Shown: one piece after another, positions 6,477 to 12,514 of the stretch
How the letters are laid out: every line of letters starts with the position of its first letter
Numbering within the stretch: the stretch's first letter is position 1
Virus record (IMG/VR): IMGVR_UViG_3300008259_000802
Coordinates: 1 to 32,055 of that record
Source of the DNA: a virus
DNA: 32,055 bases
Strand: one strand, 5' to 3'
The notes under the pieces: model-generated
Seen by the model: only the letters and a program-made list of their open reading frames with translations
Database searches by the model: none
What the model was told of the DNA's origin: nothing
Position numbers and translations under genes: made by a program

Positions 6477-8007
6477 CTACTTTATCCTCTAAGTCACTGC
6501 TGATGGGCGCGTACCATACATTCATCGGGTGATTCTGGCCCGGGATTCTCATCTTGGTGTGATTGGCACCACATTCGCGCCGCAGCGTGGTCCAGAGATC
6601 CATACCCTGTTGAAGTTCGGCCTTGTTACGTTTCAAGAATTCAGAGAATGCGATCCCCTTGAACACGATACACCGCACCCCATCCACCTCCTGCACCACC
6701 GGGATATTGCGGGTCAACGCTCGCCTGTCTTGCGGGTCTCGACCATCCGACGACAAATCGGCTTTCTGCACGAATTCGGAGAACTTTTGCGCGATGACAC
6801 CCGATGCTGATGCCTCCTTTGGTACTTCGACCACCCGAAGATTCGGTATTAATGGGTCGAGAATCCGCTTTCTCCACGCGTCTTGCGTAATCTTCGGAAT
6901 ATTGATCTTAAGCTGCTCAAATATGAGAGTTCCCATAGTATTTGGGTCACGCAGCACGACAGTAGGAATATTTGCGATAAGCTTACCGTTAACATGGAGA
7001 CCCCAGCGAGGAGGATCGGACTGGTACTCAATAAGATCGCTGAACTGAGGAAGAGAATCGTATGCTTCGAGCGCCTTGGCTTCATCAGATGTTATCCCAT
7101 ATTCACGAGTGACGCACACCTTGCGATCGCAGAGCGATTTGCATGGCTCCTCGCCACATTTGTATTGGTAGTCACGCCGAGACGCGGACCTAATCACCTT
7201 GCGAGCTTCCTGATTACCAAGAGGCCGGTCGAACATCGTCTTGTTTAACGCCATCGCGTCATCGAAGAATGTTTCCGGGTGTGCACGCTTGAGGTAGATC
7301 ACCACGTTGTACATGGCTTCATTACGAGCACCAGACTCGACCCCGGTGTGGATCATCTTTTGGATGCAGGGCGGTGCCTCCAGATGCTCCTTGCCTGCCA
7401 TATCGGTCAGCTGCTCGGCAGAAATACGTTTGGACTGCGCATACTGGATGAACAGCTCGAACGACAGCTTATTACCACCCGCGTCGAGTGCATACCGGTT
7501 GGTCGCGTCGCCCCCAAAATAGCAGAGATTCAGCCAGTTGCCGAGCGACTTCTCGCCGGATTTGGTGACCACTGAGTCCTGCTTCGGGAACACCTCGACC
7601 TTATGCGGAATCTGTAGCATATCCCGCCATGAAGACAGCATTCGAATGACGGTTTTGGCAGGTAGCCACTCCGACCCGAACAGGTAGCAGTGTGCACCCC
7701 CGGACTTGGACCGGCAAACTACCAATGGGAGCCGGTGTCGCTCGATCTTTTCGACCAGTCCGGCCAGATCCACGTCTTTCGACCGGTCATCGTGGTTATC
7801 CACGTCCAAGGCGCCGAACATCACCGTGCCGCCATCCGAGATCGGGACAATCCCCAGCCCGGTACCACCATTCACATGACTTTCGTAATGCTCGAACGCC
7901 ACCTCACCCTTTTCGGTTACCGCCCGATCGGTTTTGGCGTCGTACTGCCCGTAGGACCGGAGATTACCGACGAACAGGTCTGCGAAATCTTTGATTAGGC
8001 CACTCAT
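6448..8007 (-). CDS. Archaeo-eukaryotic-type primase (AEP/PrimPol superfamily)
   Basis: The 519-residue product has the AEP core: catalytic DxD in FGALDVDNHD (D68, D70), the nucleotide-binding SxxxH element SGGAH (S102, H106), and the third acidic residue in KVEVFPKQ (E138) followed by GNWLNLCYFGG. Past the core there is a four-cysteine cluster CGEEPCKSLCDRKVC (C284, C289, C293, C298) that probably binds zinc or an iron-sulphur cluster. This architecture resembles primases described from TOTE-type systems and from phages that pair an AEP primase with an SF2 helicase. It should make primers for, or assist, the family A polymerase at the left end. The ATG at 8007 follows AGAGGG. It is the first gene after the control region with a predicted promoter. 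Confidence 0.88.
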   Translation of the reverse strand: MSGLIKDFADLFVGNLRSYGQYDAKTDRAVTEKGEVAFEHYESHVNGGTGLGIVPISDGGTVMFGALDVDNHDDRSKDVDLAGLVEKIERHRLPLVVCRSKSGGAHCYLFGSEWLPAKTVIRMLSSWRDMLQIPHKVEVFPKQDSVVTKSGEKSLGNWLNLCYFGGDATNRYALDAGGNKLSFELFIQYAQSKRISAEQLTDMAGKEHLEAPPCIQKMIHTGVESGARNEAMYNVVIYLKRAHPETFFDDAMALNKTMFDRPLGNQEARKVIRSASRRDYQYKCGEEPCKSLCDRKVCVTREYGITSDEAKALEAYDSLPQFSDLIEYQSDPPRWGLHVNGKLIANIPTVVLRDPNTMGTLIFEQLKINIPKITQDAWRKRILDPLIPNLRVVEVPKEASASGVIAQKFSEFVQKADLSSDGRDPQDRRALTRNIPVVQEVDGVRCIVFKGIAFSEFLKRNKAELQQGMDLWTTLRRECGANHTKMRIPGQNHPMNVWYAPISSDLEDKVDAPDFTPEY

Positions 8008-8026
8008 TATACCCTCTAATATGCTC

Positions 8027-8042
8027 TATAATCAGGATTATA
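8027..8042. promoter_or_regulatory. Palindromic operator candidate over the replication promoter -10
   Basis: TATAATC-AG-GATTATA is a perfect 7+2+7 inverted repeat that covers the -10 and likely start point of the leftward promoter. A dimeric repressor bound here would block the replication transcript. No repressor gene is visible in the window. Confidence 0.5.
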
Positions 8043-8065
8043 ACACAGTGTCCGGTGATTGACTA
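8037..8065 (-). promoter_or_regulatory. Predicted leftward promoter for the replication module
   Basis: On the minus strand TAGTCA (8065-8060) and a perfect TATAAT (8042-8037) are separated by 17 bases. Transcription would start near 8030, about 20-25 bases before the primase ATG at 8007, and run through the whole replication module. The -10 lies in a palindrome (8027-8042), suggesting repression. Confidence 0.65.
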
Positions 8066-8087
8066 GACCCCCGATTTGTGGTACACT
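8059..8087 (+). promoter_or_regulatory. Possible rightward promoter overlapping the leftward one
   Basis: On the plus strand TTGACT (8059-8064, 5 of 6) is followed after 17 bases by TACACT (8082-8087, 4 of 6). It would send RNA rightward into the repeat region where no convincing plus-strand gene exists, so the product would be a non-coding or replication-priming RNA. Weaker than the leftward candidate. Confidence 0.35.
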
Positions 8088-8101
8088 ATATCCAGTTGGT
8101 T

Positions 8102-8426
8102 TTCCGTGCAATGCGGAATTGTTATTTTCAAATCGACAACGTTTGTATCCGGTGTTCCATCTCAATGGAACATATCATGGAACGGCGAAGAATCAAGACG
8201 GACGCGGCCTCTGGGCCAGTTGTATCCGCTGTTCCACACACGCGACCCCCTATGCCTGTCGCAAGCCGTTGACAGAGAATGTCCAGACGGCTGGAACGGT
8301 ATATACAACGGATACAAACTTCTCGGGAGTGCTCTTACATACGTGCGCGTCTTCGCTCTCCGCGTAAGTGGACACTAACTCGGCTGTTCCATGAGCCGTT
8401 CCATCAGACCCCCAGTGATGGAACAG
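8102..8426. repeat. Repeat-rich control region with eight GTTCCA/TGGAAC copies; origin or operator candidate
   Basis: This gap between the late and replication genes has no credible ORF on either strand. The hexamer GTTCCA or its complement starts at 8154, 8166, 8178, 8231, 8292, 8386, 8398 and 8419; three neighbouring pairs are spaced exactly 12 bases. Several form hairpins: GTTCCAT-CTCA-ATGGAAC (8154-8171) and GTTCCATCA-gacccccag-TGATGGAAC (8398-8424). A 15-mer GTATCCGSTGTTCCA occurs at 8145 and 8222, and GGATAC recurs inverted at 8310. TTCCG/CGGAA flank 8102-8118. Such ordered repeats fit an iteron-type replication origin or a multi-site operator; the sequence alone cannot decide. Confidence 0.75.
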
Positions 8427-8463
8427 ACTATACCGAGTGTCCGGACGAGATGGTAGCCCTCAT

Positions 8464-8495
8464 AAAAAGATACCCCCGGGACCGCACGGGCGGTA
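8464..8495 (-). terminator. Intrinsic terminator for the late transcript
   Basis: On the minus strand TACC(G)CCCG (8495-8487) pairs with CGGGGGTA (8478-8471) as an 8-bp stem with one bulged G, an 8-base loop, then TC and TTTTT (8468-8464). It lies 44 bases past the stop of the transglycosylase gene and separates late genes from the control region and replication module. Confidence 0.72.
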
Positions 8496-8538
8496 CCTCG
8501 GAGGCCGAAGAGAGAGATGGTGGCTACTAATATAGCGA

Positions 8539-9975
8539 TTACTGCATCGGAGGCAAGGAGAAGCCTCCCGTCGCGCCTCGGGCCTTTTGCAGATTGGACT
8601 GATAACGTTGCTCGGTCTGTTTCAGATCCCTCAAGATAGTTGCCGGGATGCTAATAACCGGGTTTTCTAGGCTTGGCTGGGGTCGATTCCGATAATAATC
8701 CATGGTGGCGGCAGCTGCGGGACCTGCAATCGACATCGGTATTCCGACTTCAGCGGCGGGAGTCATAGATAGACCTGATCCTAGCGCACCGACACCCATG
8801 GCGATCGCACCCGGGATATCCCCGCTGCGGTAGCGTTCGGCAGCCTCAGCGCCTTGGGCACCCATGCTGGCACCACCTAGAGTGCGTGAAATCATCGGGT
8901 TTTTAGCCATCACATCCGCTGCACGACGGAGCATTGATGGTGATTCTACTGGGACCGGTGGCACTGGGACAGTCCTTGCACTCCGGGGGCCGGAACCCAC
9001 TTGCTCGGGCAGCAGGAGATCGGCGCGTTCAGGCACCATGCGATACCCGGGACCGATTTTGGCTTCAGCTTCACGCACTTGGCGGGCGACATCCCAGGAC
9101 CCGCCCGGACCCTTCGACATATTGGCCGCTCTCGCAGCATCAAAATCGGTGAGGCCGAATTTCTTCGCGTAATTAAACGTACCTTGTCCGCCCGCCGGAG
9201 TCCGACTAGCAGGTCCTTGCGGAGGAGGCATACCGCCCGCCGCTGGAGGAGCACCCGGTGTACCCGGGGCTGTAGGGGCGGTTCCCAATCTTTCAAGAGC
9301 GGACAATGCGCCGGTTGCTGCAGGTCGAAATGCTTGGTATGTACCTATCGCCGCGCCAGTGGTTGCGCCCGGGATTGCACCCGCCGCCATAGTGGATGGC
9401 GAGAATCCGTAAGGCTTGGGCCCAGCGTCCTCAGTGGGTGTGCTTAATTCGGACGCTTGCCACGCTTCATCTGAACCAGTGGGTGTCATTTCACCCTGAG
9501 CGGGCGCGGCTTCTCCAGCACCTGCGGATTCTCCGACGCTGATCGGAGCCAGCACCCCACCCGACAGAGTGTTCACTGAATCCACATAAGATAACGTTTG
9601 GTCGCCGATGTCTGCGGGGTCGCCTGTCTTGAAGAACTTCGCGTCTGGTCCCATGTGATATGCAGCCACCAACCGAGTCGGGTCCATACCGACGCTTTTG
9701 TGGTCCATCAATACCTTGATGAACTTGATACCGCCCCGAATGTTATCTTTCAGATCCCGGGGGTCGACTTTCATGTCCTTGGCGGTACCGGGCATCAGTT
9801 GCATGACGCCCATCGCCCCGGCTTCGGAATCCTTGACATTCGGATTAAACCGGCTTTCGACGTAGGCCATCGGCAGCACTAAGTCCGGGTTCACGCCTTG
9901 GGCTTCAGCTTCCTTGATGATCATCTCGGCGACCCGTAGTTGGTCGTCGGTCAGCTTTGAGACATCGAACTTCAT
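8539..9975 (-). CDS. Virion-associated lytic transglycosylase / internal virion protein
   Basis: Residues 1-130 of this 478-residue product form an SLT (lysozyme-like) domain: catalytic glutamate in AYVESRFNP (E40), GAMGVMQLMPGTA (53-65), NIRGGIKFIKVLMD and LVAAYHMGP. The remainder is rich in Ala, Gly and Pro, with glycine-rich hydrophobic stretches (GAIPGATTGAAIGT) like those in phage ejection proteins. It should cleave peptidoglycan locally as DNA enters the cell, comparable in role to T7 gp16. Its start overlaps the preceding gene by 4 bases and it is the last gene of the late transcript, followed by an intrinsic terminator. The catalytic domain is clear; placement inside the capsid is inferred from context. 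Confidence 0.9.
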   Translation of the reverse strand: MKFDVSKLTDDQLRVAEMIIKEAEAQGVNPDLVLPMAYVESRFNPNVKDSEAGAMGVMQLMPGTAKDMKVDPRDLKDNIRGGIKFIKVLMDHKSVGMDPTRLVAAYHMGPDAKFFKTGDPADIGDQTLSYVDSVNTLSGGVLAPISVGESAGAGEAAPAQGEMTPTGSDEAWQASELSTPTEDAGPKPYGFSPSTMAAGAIPGATTGAAIGTYQAFRPAATGALSALERLGTAPTAPGTPGAPPAAGGMPPPQGPASRTPAGGQGTFNYAKKFGLTDFDAARAANMSKGPGGSWDVARQVREAEAKIGPGYRMVPERADLLLPEQVGSGPRSARTVPVPPVPVESPSMLRRAADVMAKNPMISRTLGGASMGAQGAEAAERYRSGDIPGAIAMGVGALGSGLSMTPAAEVGIPMSIAGPAAAATMDYYRNRPQPSLENPVISIPATILRDLKQTEQRYQSNLQKARGATGGFSLPPMQ

Positions 9976-11489
9976 GGTTTATCTCCCCGGCGCTTGCGGA
10001 TCTCATCCATTATGGCATTTTTATTCGATACCGTAGACTCACCACCGCGTTTCCGGAATGGTATACCTAGATTCTTCGACAACCACTGTTCGAACCCGTT
10101 GACCAGCCGAGTATATTCAGGTGTTGAATAGTAATCATTAAGCGTTTTATTATCACCCTGCGATTTATTCCATTTTCTGAACGATTCTGCCACGTCCATG
10201 TCGAAGTCGAATGCCCGACCGGCGAGCTTCATCTTCTTCTGAAGGGCTTGGGGCGTGTCATACCGGTTGCCGATGATGTCTTTGATCGGCTGGCCTTCGA
10301 GGTTAGACACTGAACCCATACCAGATCCGGCATAGATCTGTTTTCGCATGCCGAGTTCGAGGCGAGCAAGGTTACTAGCCAGCACCGACAAGTCCGTGAA
10401 GTCCGAGATTTTAAAATCAGGATCCACTTTCTGAAGTGCTGATTCAAGATCGGTTCTCTTGATATCCACCTGCACACCGGGGGCACCGGATGCGGAGTGG
10501 GCTTGTAAAGAATCTTGAATCACCTGCCACATTGCATTGCCGACACCGGGCTTGTTGTCCGCTTGGTCTTTAGCCAGAGTGGTGGCTACTTCCTTCTCGC
10601 GGGCAGCAGATACTTCTCTTTGCGAAGTCGTTTTCGGCAGTCCGGTGATATCACTGGGTGCTTCACCTGCTGGAGGTTCGACGACCGGGCGAGGTCCAAC
10701 GCCCTTGCCATACTTGTCGATAACCTCATATACGGTCTTAGTGTCTTTATTATTTCGGGCGTCACGGATGGTCATGACGTCTTCCATCGACATCATGAGG
10801 TCACCCCCCAACTCCGGCACGTATTCCTTGCGCATTTCGGCACCGGGGATTGGTTTTACTTTCCCAGTCGCCTTGTCCAGCACATACCCCTGACCGGCTG
10901 CGAATTGGTCCTGCTCGACCCTGCGTTGGTCAAGTTGAAGCTTGAATTCCGTCTCCAGCGCGTCGCCGTAATCTTTATCGACCATCTTCATGCGGGAGAT
11001 TACGCGCGGTGTGAGTGGCTTCCCTTGTAAAGGACCCGACATTTGAGACACGACTGGTGCAGCTGGCAATTCGCCCTCCAGCGACGCGCCTTCGGGTGCA
11101 CCCGGTGCAGTCATCCCCGGAGCCATCTCGGTATGCAGGTCGGCGAGCGCTTGACGCTTAAGTGCTTGACCAGCACCCATTTGTGCCAGCTGCATTTCTA
11201 GTAATGCATTTTCGCGAAGATCCTTCTCTTCGGCCAGTTGTGCGCCAGCATAGGCTTTTGCACCACGTCCCAACGCTTCGCCGAACGAACCAGTACGACC
11301 GGGGTCGAGCATTTCACCGGCTAGTGCCAGATATGGCATGCTGATTCTATTGGTACTCCGCTGCTCCAGAAGATTCATGAGTTTGTCTTCGGCCTCTTGG
11401 GCTCTCGCGAACTTTTGGGCGTAAATTGACCCCTCGCCACCCAAGACTTCGGGTGCCACGAGATTCGCAGATTTAAGTGCTGATGCCAT
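9972..11489 (-). CDS. Internal virion / ejection-type protein, function unknown
   Basis: The 505-residue product has a helical, Gln/Glu/Ala-rich N-terminal third (YAQKFARAQEAEDKLMNLLE, then EALGRGAKAYAGAQLAEE), a Pro/Gly-rich linker and a long charged C-terminal part ending with a basic stretch IMDEIRKRRGDKP. I do not recognise an enzymatic domain. Its position between two other large Ala-rich proteins and directly before the transglycosylase, with a 4-base overlap, fits the ejection-protein cluster of podoviruses, in which several helical proteins form a channel for DNA. That role is inferred from neighbours and composition only. Confidence 0.75.
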   Translation of the reverse strand: MASALKSANLVAPEVLGGEGSIYAQKFARAQEAEDKLMNLLEQRSTNRISMPYLALAGEMLDPGRTGSFGEALGRGAKAYAGAQLAEEKDLRENALLEMQLAQMGAGQALKRQALADLHTEMAPGMTAPGAPEGASLEGELPAAPVVSQMSGPLQGKPLTPRVISRMKMVDKDYGDALETEFKLQLDQRRVEQDQFAAGQGYVLDKATGKVKPIPGAEMRKEYVPELGGDLMMSMEDVMTIRDARNNKDTKTVYEVIDKYGKGVGPRPVVEPPAGEAPSDITGLPKTTSQREVSAAREKEVATTLAKDQADNKPGVGNAMWQVIQDSLQAHSASGAPGVQVDIKRTDLESALQKVDPDFKISDFTDLSVLASNLARLELGMRKQIYAGSGMGSVSNLEGQPIKDIIGNRYDTPQALQKKMKLAGRAFDFDMDVAESFRKWNKSQGDNKTLNDYYSTPEYTRLVNGFEQWLSKNLGIPFRKRGGESTVSNKNAIMDEIRKRRGDKP

Positions 11490-11503
11490 AATTCGCCGCC
11501 TAA

Positions 11504-12514
11504 TTAGTAATATCCGCTGCCACTATTCGGGAGGTTCGAACCGCCGGTCTGAGAGTTGTAATAAGTGGGCGGGGTGATATTGATGTAGTCGTTGAAATTA
11601 TAAGCACCCGAACTCGACGGGCTACCTGAAGTCGCACCCTTGAGTAGGTTACCCAAGAAGTCCGAGACGCCAGATGCGGCGCTCTTACCCGATCCCGACG
11701 ACGCGAATAACGAACCCAGACCCACAATCGTCTGTAGTGGCGACGAGCTGTATGCACCCGGCATCGGACCGGTGTAGCGTTGTGACACGCTGGTGGGAAT
11801 ATTGTATCCACGCAGCAACGCTGCCGCATTAGTCGCCTGTTTAAGCGGAGCTTCGATAACCGCTTGCTCACGCGCTTGCTGCAAGGCACCTGCATCAAGC
11901 AGTCCACGTGCACCGGCGAGACCCAGCTCTTGCTCTTTGCCAGCCAGCGCCCCTTGGGTCTGGGCGACCGCATTTCGCAGTTGCTGTTCAGAAAGGGCGG
12001 CGGTTAACGCATCTGAATACCCGGCACGAAGCGTCTTGGCTTGCTCACCGAGTAAACCAGCTTGGATATCACCTAGAGTCTGACCGGTGACGTCCGCGAA
12101 TCGTTTAGACCCGAAGCCACCGGTACCGCCAAATGCTGCTCGGAGACCCGGTAAGACATTTCGTTGCACGTTTTGGCTAGACAGTCTAGCCATTTCGTCC
12201 ACCACCGACTGGGTGTATGGATTCATGAACGACTGAATCTGGCCCGGAGTGATGCCATCGGCAGCAGTCGCGGCGGTCTGCTCGGCGGCAGTCAGCTGCG
12301 GTCTGTAAGCCGTCGCGGCACCCGGTAAAGCCCCAAACCCCTGTTGTTGCAAGTTCGAGAACCCGGCCACCATCTTGGACGGGTCCATACCCGTTGCAGC
12401 GGTTCCCGCTTGCGCGAGATTACTGAGATAGTTTGTGTAATAATCAGGTGCTTGGGTGACCTGAGAGGTAGTAGTCGTTACGTCGGGTAGCGGCGACCCC
12501 TGAGTAAGTGCCAT
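11504..12514 (-). CDS. Structural protein, probable internal/ejection protein
   Basis: The 336-residue product includes MNPYTQSVVDEMARLSSQNV (near residue 96), GLRAAFGGTGGFGSKRFADV and a long Ala/Gln helix (QGALAGKEQELGLAGARGLL), followed by a low-complexity Ser/Gly/Tyr tail ending NSGSGYY. I have seen this MNPYTQ...V pattern in structural proteins of aquatic and proteobacterial podoviruses, usually annotated as tail or DNA-transfer proteins. Its ATG overlaps the stop of the 903-residue gene. Function is not shown by sequence; I infer a virion protein of the ejection apparatus. Confidence 0.75.
   Translation of the reverse strand: MALTQGSPLPDVTTTTSQVTQAPDYYTNYLSNLAQAGTAATGMDPSKMVAGFSNLQQQGFGALPGAATAYRPQLTAAEQTAATAADGITPGQIQSFMNPYTQSVVDEMARLSSQNVQRNVLPGLRAAFGGTGGFGSKRFADVTGQTLGDIQAGLLGEQAKTLRAGYSDALTAALSEQQLRNAVAQTQGALAGKEQELGLAGARGLLDAGALQQAREQAVIEAPLKQATNAAALLRGYNIPTSVSQRYTGPMPGAYSSSPLQTIVGLGSLFASSGSGKSAASGVSDFLGNLLKGATSGSPSSSGAYNFNDYINITPPTYYNSQTGGSNLPNSGSGYY

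Noticed and set aside
8059-8530. Several plus-strand ORFs of 64-102 codons in the control region
   Set aside because: Three frames are open at once, none has a clear ribosome-binding site or protein-like pattern, and the DNA is dominated by short inverted repeats.
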